Source of the DNA: Candidatus Sericytochromatia bacterium
GTDB lineage: Bacteria; Cyanobacteriota; Sericytochromatia; UBA7694
Length of the DNA: 64,000 nucleotides
Assembly: GCA_018780035.1 (NCBI GenBank)
Contig: JADMKE010000043.1
Location: forward strand, 1-64,000
Direction: 5' to 3'
Shown here one piece after another: positions 32,984-41,984 of this stretch; within the stretch, counting starts at the first letter, position 1; each line of letters starts with the position of its first letter. A program made the translations under genes and the position numbers. The notes below the pieces were generated by a model. That model did no database searches and was not told the origin of the DNA. It saw only the letters and a list, made by a program, of their open reading frames with translations.

Positions 32984-34375
32984 ATGACATTTACGGTTCC
33001 CAAGAAAGATATGCGTCGGAACAACAATAACAACAACAATCGGCCCTTTAAAAAGCGCCATCCGCAACAGCATCACCAACACCATTCCCGGCCGCAAATG
33101 CCGCAAGAAGCATATCAAGAACCCGATCTCACTCTGCTGATGGAAAAAACCCTCAAAGACCTGATAGATATTGCCAAAGAAGTCGACATTCATCAGCCCT
33201 CCAAACTGCGCAAACACGATCTGGCGCTGCGCATCTTTCAGGCCGAAGAAGCCAAAGCCAATACCCGCAAAGGCATCCTTGAAATCATGCCCGAAGGCTA
33301 CGGGTTTTTGCGCGTCAATGGCTATTTCCCCAGCTCCGACGATGTGTATATCTCCCAGGCCCAAATCAAACGCTTTAAGTTGCAGACCGGTCACACGCTT
33401 GTGGGCCAGATTCGTCCCGCCAAAGAGGGCGAAAAATATGCCAGCATGGTCAAAATCGACTCTGCCAATGGCCTCGAACCCGAAAAAATCCAGTATTTGA
33501 AGCCCTTCGACAGCTTAATTCCAATCTATCCCGAAGGCCATATCAACCTCGAAACCCCGCGCCACGACCTTTCGATGCGCATTATGGATATTTTCTCCCC
33601 GATTGGCAAAGGCCAACGCGGCCTGATCGTCTCTCCCCCCAAAGCGGGCAAAACCACCCTGCTCAAAGGCATTGCCCATGCCATCGCCGAAAATCACCCC
33701 GAGATCGTCTTGATCGCCCTGCTGATTGATGAACGCCCCGAAGAAGTCACCGACTTTGAGCGCTCGGTCAAAGGCGAAGTCGTGGCCTCGACCTTCGACC
33801 GCCTGCCCGAACACCACACCCGCATCACCGAATTGGTGCTCGAAAAAGCCAAACGCCTGGTCGAAGTGGGCCGCGATGTGGTCATTCTGGTGGATTCGAT
33901 CACGCGCATGAGCCGCGCGTATAACCTGATCATCCCCCCCAGTGGCCGTACGCTCTCGGGCGGTTTGGATCCCAACGCCATGCACTCCCCCAAGCGCTTC
34001 TTTGGCGCGGCCCGCAATATGGAACACGGCGGCAGCCTGACCATTCTGGCCACAGCCCTGGTAGATACCGGCAGCCGCATGGACGAAGTGATCTTCGAAG
34101 AGTTTAAAGGCACCGGCAATATGGAATTGCGCCTGGATCGCAAATTGGCCGAACGCCGCCTCTTTCCTGCGATCGACATCAAACTCTCGGGCACCCGCAA
34201 AGAAGAACTCCTGCTCGGCACGGATGTGCTGCGCAAAGAACACCTGCTGCGCCGCATGCTCTCCAATGCCGACACCGTCGAAGCCACCGAGTTTATTCTG
34301 GAGCGCTTCAAAAAGAGCAAAACCAACGACGAGTTCTTGCAGACGATTGTCGATGACAATATGTCGGTGCTTTAG
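32984..34375 (+). CDS. rho: transcription termination factor Rho
   Basis: A 463-residue hexameric RNA-dependent ATPase that terminates transcription. A basic, Asn/His-rich N-terminal tail (about 1-40) replaces part of the usual leader, followed by the Rho N-domain (DLIDIAKEVDI), the RNA-binding cold-shock domain (EGYGFLR, DDVYIS), Walker A SPPKAGKTTLL, VLIALLIDERPEEVTD, VILVDSITRMSRAYN and the Q/R loop region SGRTLSGGLDP. The poly-Asn/His tail could promote phase separation, as described for some Rho proteins with disordered insertions; that is inference. Its upstream gap holds a small CCGGT/ACCGG hairpin near 32946-32958, possibly part of autogenous control. Confidence 0.96.
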   Translation: MTFTVPKKDMRRNNNNNNNRPFKKRHPQQHHQHHSRPQMPQEAYQEPDLTLLMEKTLKDLIDIAKEVDIHQPSKLRKHDLALRIFQAEEAKANTRKGILEIMPEGYGFLRVNGYFPSSDDVYISQAQIKRFKLQTGHTLVGQIRPAKEGEKYASMVKIDSANGLEPEKIQYLKPFDSLIPIYPEGHINLETPRHDLSMRIMDIFSPIGKGQRGLIVSPPKAGKTTLLKGIAHAIAENHPEIVLIALLIDERPEEVTDFERSVKGEVVASTFDRLPEHHTRITELVLEKAKRLVEVGRDVVILVDSITRMSRAYNLIIPPSGRTLSGGLDPNAMHSPKRFFGAARNMEHGGSLTILATALVDTGSRMDEVIFEEFKGTGNMELRLDRKLAERRLFPAIDIKLSGTRKEELLLGTDVLRKEHLLRRMLSNADTVEATEFILERFKKSKTNDEFLQTIVDDNMSVL

Positions 34376-34377
34376 GG

Positions 34378-34451
34378 TTGACTTCGACTCCCTTCGACAC
34401 TTCGGCAAGCTCAGTGGAGTCCAGGCTCAGGGAAACGCTCAGGGAGCCGAG
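34378..34451. repeat. REP-like palindromic intergenic repeat
   Basis: Two nested inverted repeats: GACTCC/GGAGTC around CTTCGACACTTCGGCAAG..., then GGCTC/GAGCC around CAGGGAAACGCTCAGG. The core (CCCTTCGACA, TTCGGCAAGCTCAG) resembles extragenic palindromic repeats seen scattered in many bacterial genomes. Its final GGGAGCC supplies the ribosome-binding site of the next gene. Only one copy occurs in this window. Confidence 0.6.
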
Positions 34452-34456
34452 ACAGT

Positions 34457-34891
34457 ATGGATACGAAAATAACAGACAATAGCTATCGTTTTGGTGTGTT
34501 TTCATGGCTGGCTTTTGACACGGGATATCTCTATCTAACACTCTTTTATCAGAGCTTTTGGGTTGGTTTAGCCACCGATCATTGGCATTATTATGCTGCG
34601 GCAATTCTGGCGGTCTTGATGGTACTGGCCTGTTGGGCTTTTTTGCCGCGAGCAAAACCATATAAATGGGCCATTTGGCCTATTCTGCTGTTAGCAGGGC
34701 TCTTTTCCCTGGGAATTCTGACGGTCCTTATAGGACAGCCACCTTTGGGCAATGAACTTTATCCTTTGGGGTGGGAAGGAAACATTGCTCTTGTCATTAT
34801 CTTCGCCGCTTATGCTGGGCAACTGGCACTGCTGGTGCAGTGCCTTCGCCCCAGGACAGGAAAACAAGAAACCAAAATTCCCATGTTATGA
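34457..34891 (+). CDS. hypothetical four-helix membrane protein
   Basis: A 144-residue protein with four hydrophobic helices, aromatic-rich at its N-terminus (WLAFDTGYLYLTLFYQSFW). Family not recognised. ATG 34457 sits about 9 bases after GGGAG, which belongs to the palindromic repeat, so insertion of that element may have shaped its expression. Downstream lies the transglycosylase-like gene 35 bases away. Confidence 0.6.
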   Translation: MDTKITDNSYRFGVFSWLAFDTGYLYLTLFYQSFWVGLATDHWHYYAAAILAVLMVLACWAFLPRAKPYKWAIWPILLLAGLFSLGILTVLIGQPPLGNELYPLGWEGNIALVIIFAAYAGQLALLVQCLRPRTGKQETKIPML

Positions 34892-34926
34892 TAAATTCAT
34901 ACATCCTCTCACAGCCGGGGTAACGA

Positions 34927-36027
34927 ATGACCGTTTCTATCAGCAAACAAGCATTTGCCATTCTTGATCGCCGAGATGGCACAGCGAATGGCCAGATCCA
35001 CCTTCAAGACATCGCAAGCATAGATACAGATGGCAAAGCCGGTATCTCAGATACTGAGGCCGCACAAGCGGGTTTAGATCCAAAACTGTTTAAGGATGAT
35101 ATTCAAAAGCTCAACCAGGCCTTGAAGGAATTTAAAGATTTTGACCCCACGCAGGTTATTTTCGTGTCTCCAACCAGCATTTCCTCAAAACCGCCAGAAA
35201 AGCCAACCGCTATTGTTACACCTCAACCCACGGCTCACCCAGAGCCCCCCAAACAAGCCCCTGATCCCGCTTTATTTTCCGCAGCAGAAACCAAAGAACT
35301 CACGGGTCGGTATGGCTTACACGAAACACAATCTCCCATCAACCAGGGATTTACTTTATTAACAGAGGCCACCGGCTGGAAGCATGAAAATGCTCTCTAT
35401 ACCCTGGATGCCCATGCAGCATCTATTCAAGCAACAGCCAAGAAATACAATATAAACCCCCAGGTGCTTGGGGCTGTGCTCTATGATGAAATTCGACATG
35501 TAAAACCAACAGAGAGTGTTGCTATCGCTATGGGAAAGGCAAAAACCTTTGGTCTGGCCCAATTGGGAAACCCAGAATTGGTACGACAAGGATACTTTGA
35601 TAAAGACTTGAGTTCCCTGATTAAGAACGGAGCCTATGATCAGGATATTCAACGTCTGAAACAAGCAGGAAAAGTCCCAAGCAATGTCCAGCCTCGCTCT
35701 CTGACACCCACTCAGCTTCGTGGCTACCTCAATCCAGATCAAGTATTGGGACGTTTTTCCCAGGTATTGAAAGACAAGGGCCGTGAATACCTTTTGAATG
35801 CCAGCAACAATATTGATACACTTGGCGGTCAGCTGGCCCGAATTCGCAAAGAGCAAGGGATATCACCTGCAGACTCATTAAACACTGGAAGTTTTCAAGA
35901 TGAGCATCAAATAGCCCGTGTTGTTGTCTTTCACAATGGCCGACTGGATTATGCCCCCAAAATTCTGGCCTATATGAAGATTCCTGAACTCAGCCAAGCT
36001 ATCATGGGCAATTACATTGGCCCTTAG
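34927..36027 (+). CDS. lytic transglycosylase-like protein with EF-hand-like N-terminus
   Basis: A 366-residue protein without an evident signal peptide. The N-terminus contains an Asp-rich loop (DTDGKAGISDTEA, about 35) like a calcium-binding EF-hand or dockerin motif, then a Pro-rich linker (about 85-125). The C-terminal region (about 165-320) has INPQVLGAVLYDEIRH, where the Glu may be the catalytic acid of a lysozyme/SLT-like fold, followed by KAKTFGLAQLG, matching the order of SLT motifs (E then GLxQ). Probable peptidoglycan hydrolase, moderate confidence. The stretch 36028-36180 after it has only a short CAGCAGCGCC direct repeat. Confidence 0.6.
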   Translation: MTVSISKQAFAILDRRDGTANGQIHLQDIASIDTDGKAGISDTEAAQAGLDPKLFKDDIQKLNQALKEFKDFDPTQVIFVSPTSISSKPPEKPTAIVTPQPTAHPEPPKQAPDPALFSAAETKELTGRYGLHETQSPINQGFTLLTEATGWKHENALYTLDAHAASIQATAKKYNINPQVLGAVLYDEIRHVKPTESVAIAMGKAKTFGLAQLGNPELVRQGYFDKDLSSLIKNGAYDQDIQRLKQAGKVPSNVQPRSLTPTQLRGYLNPDQVLGRFSQVLKDKGREYLLNASNNIDTLGGQLARIRKEQGISPADSLNTGSFQDEHQIARVVVFHNGRLDYAPKILAYMKIPELSQAIMGNYIGP

Positions 36028-36180
36028 CTTTTTTAACATCACATTTCTATAGAGTTGTGAGTGACCCCATAGCGCTTTTAAAGCTCAGCCAGTTGCTTTT
36101 CGGCGTTTGATAGTTCCGCAGCAGCGCCTTCAGCAGCAGCGCCTGTGGTACAGTGAGCAAAAACCATCCCCAAAATACAT

Positions 36181-37638
36181 ATGAAAAAAAACGAAACCCT
36201 TGAACTGAATATCACTGAGCTCGGCCCCGCAGGCCAGGGCCTGGCCCACCATGGCGATTGGCAGGTGCAAGTGCCTTATGCTTTGCCCGGCCAAAAAGTG
36301 ACCGCCCGCATTCTCAAGCGCCGCCAGAAAAAGGCCGAAGGCCGCATTCAGAGTGTGGTTGAGCCCCGGCCCGATCAGATTCAGGCCGCCTGCAAACACT
36401 TCGGCCAACCCCCCAATGAAAACAGTGAAGGCCTGAGCGATGGAATCAGCAATGGCTGCGGTGGCTGTGCTTGGCAACAGGCGGATTATGGCTTGCAATT
36501 GCAGTGGAAGCACCAAATTGTCAGCGGTCTGCTGCGCCCTTTGCTGGGTGAGAGCATTGAAATTCCCACCGTGCTGCCCAGCCCCCGCCCCTTTGGCTAC
36601 CGCAATAAATTTGAATTGAGTTTTGGCGACAAAATCTATCTGTCTGACGAACGCTATCTGGCCCTGCGCCAAGCCAAAGAACCCATGCCACGCGGCGATT
36701 ATCTCGGCTTTCATGTGCCCGGCTCGTTTGGCACCTTGGTCGATGTGCACAGGTGTGAACTCATGCCTGCAGGGCTACAAGCACTCTACAAAATTGTGCG
36801 CCAGGTCTGGCCGAAACTCGGCGGAGAGGTCTACAGCCCCCGCTTTCATACCGGCTATTGGCGGCATCTCGTCTTTCGTCAGGGCATGCGCACAGGTGAG
36901 CTGATGTTACACCTCAACACCGCTGATGGCCACAGCCCCGATTGGCAGATTCTGCTTGACGCCTTGAAAGACTTTGACTTGCCCGATCATCACATTCGCA
37001 GTGTCTTACACAGCGAACACACAGGCGACGCCCAAATCGTCGGCCACCAGCCCCCGATCCTGCTGCAGGGCGAAGCCCGCATCAGCGACCGCCTCTGCGG
37101 CCTGGAATTTGACATTTCGCCCTACGCCTTTTTTCAGACCAATACCGAAGCCGCTGAAATTCTCTACCAACAGATCCAGCGTTTTGCCTCCCAATGCCAA
37201 GCAAAAACCATCTACGATCTCTACAGTGGCACTGGCACGATTGGCATGGTCTTGGCTGGCCAAGCCGAACGGGTCTTTGGCATCGAAGAAATTGCCAGCG
37301 CCGTCAGCGATGCCCGCGCCAACGCCGAGCGCAATGGCATTCACAATTGCAGCTTTGAAGCCGGCAAAGTCGAAGCCCTCTTGCCCGAGCTGGTGGCACA
37401 ACACCCGGCTGATCTGGTGATTATCGACCCGCCACGGGCCGGGCTGCACCCCAAGGCCCTCAAAACCCTGCTCGACCTCCAAGCACCGGCCCTGATCTAT
37501 GTCTCCTGTAATCCTTCGGCCCTGGCCCGCGATCTCGAACCGCTCTTGGACCTCTACCGGGTCGAAGGCATTCAACCCGTCGATCTCTTTCCCCAGACTG
37601 GGCATGTCGAAACCGTGGTGGCGCTCAAGCTAAAATAG
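36181..37638 (+). CDS. rlmD: 23S rRNA (uracil-5)-methyltransferase, RlmD/TrmA family
   Basis: A 485-residue SAM-dependent RNA m5U methyltransferase. An N-terminal TRAM domain (ITELGPAGQGLAHHGDWQVQVPYALPGQKV) is followed by a candidate iron-sulfur Cys cluster (CKHFG, then CGGC, then RCELMPAG); the spacing between the first and second Cys is enlarged by about 18 residues compared with E. coli RlmD. The catalytic domain has DLYSGTGTIG, VIIDPPRAGLHP, the nucleophile in YVSCNPSALARD and the base in FPQTGHVET. RlmD modifies U1939 of 23S rRNA; RlmC-type specificity cannot be excluded. Confidence 0.88.
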   Translation: MKKNETLELNITELGPAGQGLAHHGDWQVQVPYALPGQKVTARILKRRQKKAEGRIQSVVEPRPDQIQAACKHFGQPPNENSEGLSDGISNGCGGCAWQQADYGLQLQWKHQIVSGLLRPLLGESIEIPTVLPSPRPFGYRNKFELSFGDKIYLSDERYLALRQAKEPMPRGDYLGFHVPGSFGTLVDVHRCELMPAGLQALYKIVRQVWPKLGGEVYSPRFHTGYWRHLVFRQGMRTGELMLHLNTADGHSPDWQILLDALKDFDLPDHHIRSVLHSEHTGDAQIVGHQPPILLQGEARISDRLCGLEFDISPYAFFQTNTEAAEILYQQIQRFASQCQAKTIYDLYSGTGTIGMVLAGQAERVFGIEEIASAVSDARANAERNGIHNCSFEAGKVEALLPELVAQHPADLVIIDPPRAGLHPKALKTLLDLQAPALIYVSCNPSALARDLEPLLDLYRVEGIQPVDLFPQTGHVETVVALKLK

Positions 37639-37669
37639 CTTGGCGAACAAGCCCAAGCCCAAAATCAGC

Positions 37670-37675
37670 TATAAT
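37670..37675 (+). promoter_or_regulatory. candidate -10 box for oxygenase operon 2
   Basis: A perfect TATAAT 48 bases upstream of the Rieske start at 37724. No convincing -35 at 16-18 bases, so an activator may be required. Confidence 0.4.
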
Positions 37676-37723
37676 ACCCCCAAGTGCCAATTTTTTGCTG
37701 GCCACGCTGCCAAGGGGAATTCC

Positions 37724-38866
37724 ATGTCATCACTTACCGAAACCCGCATCTTTAACCAACCCGACACGGTGGTTGAGTCCTGGTATTGGGCGTTTAAATC
37801 TTCAGATCTCAAAAAAGGGCAAATCAAACCCCTCAATTTCTTGGGCCAGGAACTGGCCGTCTACAGAGGCGAAGATGGCGTAGTCAGAGCCGTCGAAGCC
37901 TATTGCCCACATATGGGTGCCCATCTGGCCGAAGGCAAAGTCGATGGCAAAGGCGTGCGCTGCTTTTTCCACGCCTGGAAATTCGACGAAAGCGGCGAAT
38001 TGGTGGACATTCCCTGCCGCAAATCCCCCGGTATTCAAGAAAAGATCAAACACTTCCCGGTCTGTGAACAATACGGCGTAATCTGGATTTATACCGGCGA
38101 GACCCCCAGCCACCCCGTGCATTTTGTGCCCGAACTCGAAGGTGTCGAAGTGGCACATGCCTTTGGCAATCAATTTGTCAAAGAATGCCACCCCAATGTG
38201 GTGATGATCAACGCCATTGATGCCCACCACTTTACCTCTGTGCACCACCTGCCCGTGAACGTGCAGTTTGAAACCATCCCGCTCAGCCCGCATACGATCC
38301 AATTTAACAACACCACCCACATGCCCCAAAGCAAGTGGTACCTGCGCTTTTTTAGCAAATTTTATGCCGGCCCGCTGACCTATTCAATGGCATATACCGC
38401 TGGCAGCACAGGTTCTGTCACCGTTGGCCCCGATTTCTTGCACTGCCACATCATCTTTGCCCTGCGCCCCAATGCCCAGGGCCATGCCGAAGGCCTGACC
38501 ATTTTACTCACCCCCACGGGCGCTCACAAAAACAAATTGGCTTGGCTGAATGTCTTTAATCCGATCATTCTCTTTGCCACCAAACTCGTGGGCAATTATT
38601 TCGCAGGCGGCGATACCGAGGTCTTTAAGACCATCAAGTTTAAATTCAACCGCCCAATCAAAGAGGATTCTTCGATTATCAAGTTCATGCAGCACCTGGA
38701 AAAACAAAAGACCGCCCGCTGGGGCTTTGGCAGCAAAATGACGGGAGAAACCCCACTGCCCCTGCATCAAGAGGCCCTGGATGCCCCCGCAGAATCTCTG
38801 CTCGACAATATTATCGACATCAATACCCGCGAAGAAAATAAGCGCAGCCAGAAAGTGGCCCCATGA
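37724..38866 (+). CDS. Rieske [2Fe-2S] oxygenase (operon 2)
   Basis: A 380-residue terminal oxygenase. Rieske cluster motif CPHMGAHLAEGK and CFFHAW (CxH...CxxH) at about 75-98, followed by the iron site region NAIDAHHFTSVHHL, giving the D-x2-H-x4-H facial triad. It is closer to the third Rieske protein of the window (46197-47363) than to the first (CPHMG and CFFH shared), so these two are probably paralogues. Start ATG 37724 has AGGGGA at good spacing; the longer in-frame start at 37640 lies before the TATAAT box and is rejected. ATGA overlap couples it to the GNAT-like gene. Confidence 0.88.
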   Translation: MSSLTETRIFNQPDTVVESWYWAFKSSDLKKGQIKPLNFLGQELAVYRGEDGVVRAVEAYCPHMGAHLAEGKVDGKGVRCFFHAWKFDESGELVDIPCRKSPGIQEKIKHFPVCEQYGVIWIYTGETPSHPVHFVPELEGVEVAHAFGNQFVKECHPNVVMINAIDAHHFTSVHHLPVNVQFETIPLSPHTIQFNNTTHMPQSKWYLRFFSKFYAGPLTYSMAYTAGSTGSVTVGPDFLHCHIIFALRPNAQGHAEGLTILLTPTGAHKNKLAWLNVFNPIILFATKLVGNYFAGGDTEVFKTIKFKFNRPIKEDSSIIKFMQHLEKQKTARWGFGSKMTGETPLPLHQEALDAPAESLLDNIIDINTREENKRSQKVAP

Positions 38867-39681
38867 AAAAACTCAAAGCCTTTGGCTACGCCGTCTCCGA
38901 TTTAAGTACCGCTCAAATCGAAAGCATGTTTCAGCTCTTTGCTGAGTATTATGCCAACGTGACCTACGAACAATTCCGCAAAGACCTGAGCCAAAAAGAC
39001 CATGTCTTTGTGCTCAAAGACAAAGCCACCCTGGAGATCAAGGGCTTTTCCACGATTGTGGCGTTGAACTCCACGGTCAATGGCAAACCCGTGCGCGGCT
39101 TCTTCAGCGGCGATACGGTCGTCGATCGCGAGTATTGGGGCCAGGGCACCTTGGGTGTGGCCTTTCTCAAATTTCTGTTTTTGCACAAATTGCGCAAACC
39201 TTTTGAACCACTCTATTGGTTTTTGATCTCCAAAGGCTACAAGACCTATCTGTTGATGGCAAACAATTTTCAGACCCATTATCCGCGCTGTGAAAAACCC
39301 ACCCCGCCTGAAATTCAGACCCTGATCAATGCCTTCAGCACGACCCTTTATGGCGATTGTTATTATGCCGATCGCGGGGTGATCAGCTTCGCGGGCCAGC
39401 AATCACATATCAAAGACGCGCTCAAAGAAGACATCACGCCAATCAGCGAAGACCTGCTGAAAAACCCGCGTGTGGCCTTCTTTGCTGAAAAAAACCCCCA
39501 GTGGGACCAGGGCGACGAATTGGCCTGTGTGGCCCTGATGACCTTCAGCATGCCCTTTTATTACCAACTCAAAACCTTTAAAAAGCTTGCCCAGCGCGCC
39601 TTCAGCGGCAAAAAAGCCCGCAGCGAAAAACCCCGCAACACCGGCGCGCTCGACCCGGCCCAGGAAGGCGCAAGGCCTTGA
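38863..39681 (+). CDS. GNAT-like acyltransferase-fold protein
   Basis: A 272-residue protein. The first ~150 residues resemble a GNAT fold: beta segments VFVLKDKATLEIKGFSTIV, GFFSGDTVVD and then REYWGQGTLGVAFLKF, similar to the acetyl-CoA pyrophosphate-binding motif R/Q-x-x-G-x-G. The C-terminal part (150-272) is not recognised and ends in a basic tail. It overlaps neighbours on both sides by four bases, so it is the middle gene of a coupled three-gene operon. Transfer of an acyl group to an amine is the natural suggestion; the donor is unknown. Confidence 0.6.
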   Translation: MKKLKAFGYAVSDLSTAQIESMFQLFAEYYANVTYEQFRKDLSQKDHVFVLKDKATLEIKGFSTIVALNSTVNGKPVRGFFSGDTVVDREYWGQGTLGVAFLKFLFLHKLRKPFEPLYWFLISKGYKTYLLMANNFQTHYPRCEKPTPPEIQTLINAFSTTLYGDCYYADRGVISFAGQQSHIKDALKEDITPISEDLLKNPRVAFFAEKNPQWDQGDELACVALMTFSMPFYYQLKTFKKLAQRAFSGKKARSEKPRNTGALDPAQEGARP

Positions 39682-40571
39682 ATGACATGCTTTTTAGCGC
39701 CACCCTTGAAAATTCGCTGAGCAAAACCCACGTCCCCAGCAACCGCGAAGTCGAACAAATTCTGACCCGCAAACTCTCACACATCGCCCCGGAGCCAGAT
39801 TTTGCAGGTCTTTGGGATCTTAACGATCACCGTTTGGGCCACGTATCGCAGGTTCTTTCTGCCTCACAAGACACCCGTGAAGCGATTTTGACTGACTTGG
39901 CCCAGGGCCGCTTTCGTGAGGCCTACGGGATCGAAAAAGCGGGCATGAGCTTTGCCGCCAAAATGAGTTTGCTGGCCCAGAGCCTCAACGAACAAAAGCT
40001 CTATTCGCTCTTTGCCTCGGAAGAAGCGGCCCATTTTCACTTTATTCAAGCGGTCTTGGGTGATCCCCCCGATCTGTCAAAAGACCCGTTTATTCAGTTT
40101 TTAAATGAGCTGATCATCTCTGCCGAGCGCCGCCCGCTGCTGTTTATTATCCAGGTCGTGCTTGAAGGCTGGGGTCTCGACCATTATGCAGGTATGCTCA
40201 AAAGCTGCAAACAGGCCAGCTTTAAAGGGCCCTTGCAGCAGATTCTCAGCGACGAAGCCGCCCACCATGGCAGCGGCCTCTCACTCTTTCAAGAAGACGA
40301 ATTGAGTCAGTCTGAACTCAAATACACCTTGGAAATGATGAGTGCCTTCTTGGACATGGTGCGCATTGGCCCCGTCGGCCTGATGCACACCCTCGACAGC
40401 CATCTCGGAGGCTTAACCACAGCACAAAAGCAAGCGGTGCTGACAGAGATGGACGCCGTTGAAGACACCACGCGCAAATTGAATCTGCTCAAAGGGCTGA
40501 TGCAAAAGGCCCAGGCCAAGCAAATCTTGGCTGAGTTAGAGGCGAAATCGGCTTTTACGCTGCTGTTTTAG
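39678..40571 (+). CDS. ferritin-like diiron protein, putative oxygenase
   Basis: A 297-residue helical protein with ligand motifs for a dinuclear iron site: SLFASEEAAHFHF (ExxH, about 115), VLEGWGLDHY (E...H, about 160) and LSDEAAHHGSG (ExxH, about 195), with a preceding Glu in EAYGIEKAG. This is the E...ExxH...E...ExxH order of ferritin-like oxygenases and desaturases. It is unlike the AurF-type protein of operon 1. It is coupled by ATGA overlap to the acyltransferase gene and ends the operon. Confidence 0.72.
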   Translation: MNDMLFSATLENSLSKTHVPSNREVEQILTRKLSHIAPEPDFAGLWDLNDHRLGHVSQVLSASQDTREAILTDLAQGRFREAYGIEKAGMSFAAKMSLLAQSLNEQKLYSLFASEEAAHFHFIQAVLGDPPDLSKDPFIQFLNELIISAERRPLLFIIQVVLEGWGLDHYAGMLKSCKQASFKGPLQQILSDEAAHHGSGLSLFQEDELSQSELKYTLEMMSAFLDMVRIGPVGLMHTLDSHLGGLTTAQKQAVLTEMDAVEDTTRKLNLLKGLMQKAQAKQILAELEAKSAFTLLF

Positions 40572-40662
40572 GTTACTGTTTTAGGTTTTTAAGCAAAGTC
40601 CAGCGACTCGTATTATGATGGTCGTATGAACGGTTTACCCGTAAATAGCCAGGACTGGGTTG

Positions 40663-41976
40663 ATGCTGGAAACAATGCAAAAGCAGCGACAAAAACGCAT
40701 AAGCGTCTGGGTGATGTTGATTTTTGCCTGCTTGGCTGTGGCGGCCTGTGTGAGCTTGCCGCTGCTGATGCCTGCGCCGATGGCTGTTTTTCAGACCTCT
40801 GGCCTGCAGGCTGGAAATGTTGTTGTTGAAACGCTTCAACTGAGTGAAAAAATACCTGAACCCAGTGGATTGGCCTTTCATCCTACCCGCAAAACGCTAT
40901 TTGTGACTTCTCGAAATAGTGACCAACGTTGGATTTATGAAGTGGAACCGCAAACGGGTAAAGTCACCAAGTGGAAATCTGGAGGAGAAGTCCTTCAATC
41001 TTCCATTTCGAGGCCTTGTCCACAAGACTTGTCTCAGATAGGCGGTAGGTGTGGTTTTAAAGACGAAGTATTTTTTCTAATGGATGATTTTCCCACTATT
41101 TTCATTGACTCTAAAGATCAAATTTATCTGGCTCTTTCTTACTCAAATTCAGGTTTGTTTGCTCCTATCCCAAAAGAAGTAGGGCAAATTTATCAGATTA
41201 AATTAATCCCTCCCGAAAGTTACGAAAATCCAATTATAAAAAAATTTCCAAGTACAGATCCAAGCCGATTTAAAGAAAGTCCATTTGTCTTTGCTCGTCC
41301 CCGAAGCATAATTACCAATAAAAATAACATTATGTATGTGGTAGATGAATCTAAGCAAATGATCCGAAAAATAGACCAAGGTTTCGTTTTTAATCTGGCA
41401 GGCTCTCCTTATGTCGAAGGTACATCAAAACCTACCTATCAAGATGGAAAAGGAAGTGAGGCAAGATTTGCAAACCCTTTTGGAATAACACTGGACAGTA
41501 ATGAAAACTTATATATTACAGATAGACGTGTTGGGAGCATTAGAAAAATTACGCCAGATGGTGCAACAACGACCTTTGCCGGTCCACATACTTTAGCAAT
41601 AGCAACAGAACGACGTAATAAAGGCATTTTTTATCGGGATGGGTTGGCAAATTCTGCTGTATTTTTTGACCTAACGGGTATAACCATAGACACAGAAAAC
41701 AATCTTTATGTCTCAGATACAGGCAATCAAGCGATTCGAAAAATAACACCTGAAGGGGATGTCTCCACCTTGGCAGGACAACCGTCTCCAATGCCAACAA
41801 AAATTCATGCGACCCCTCTCCCTTATAATTCCGCTTTCATTGATGGCCCAGGCTCAGAAGCCCGTTTTCACAGTCCGATTGGTTTGGCCCTAGACGATCA
41901 AGGCGTATTGTACGTAGCAGATCGCGGCAATCAAGCCATCCGCAGAATCAAACCTTTAGCCGAGCAAAAGAAGTAA
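40663..41976 (+). CDS. NHL-repeat lipoprotein
   Basis: About 437 residues. A signal peptide with lipobox VAAC (Cys near 29) is followed by a beta-propeller with NHL repeats, recognised by repeated FANPFGITLDSNENLYITDR, DTENNLYVSDTGNQAIRKITPEG and DDQGVLYVADRGNQAIRRI. NHL propellers are surface or periplasmic binding platforms. ATG 40663 has AGGA eight bases upstream; 40675 is an alternative. From about 40900 onward the DNA becomes markedly AT-rich compared with the preceding operon. It is one of four NHL lipoprotein genes in the window. Confidence 0.82.
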   Translation: MLETMQKQRQKRISVWVMLIFACLAVAACVSLPLLMPAPMAVFQTSGLQAGNVVVETLQLSEKIPEPSGLAFHPTRKTLFVTSRNSDQRWIYEVEPQTGKVTKWKSGGEVLQSSISRPCPQDLSQIGGRCGFKDEVFFLMDDFPTIFIDSKDQIYLALSYSNSGLFAPIPKEVGQIYQIKLIPPESYENPIIKKFPSTDPSRFKESPFVFARPRSIITNKNNIMYVVDESKQMIRKIDQGFVFNLAGSPYVEGTSKPTYQDGKGSEARFANPFGITLDSNENLYITDRRVGSIRKITPDGATTTFAGPHTLAIATERRNKGIFYRDGLANSAVFFDLTGITIDTENNLYVSDTGNQAIRKITPEGDVSTLAGQPSPMPTKIHATPLPYNSAFIDGPGSEARFHSPIGLALDDQGVLYVADRGNQAIRRIKPLAEQKK

Positions 41977-41984
41977 AAGAGTCG

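Noticed and set aside
34378..34451. Rho-independent terminator for rho
   Set aside because: The palindromes lack a following T tract, and the sequence resembles a dispersed extragenic repeat.
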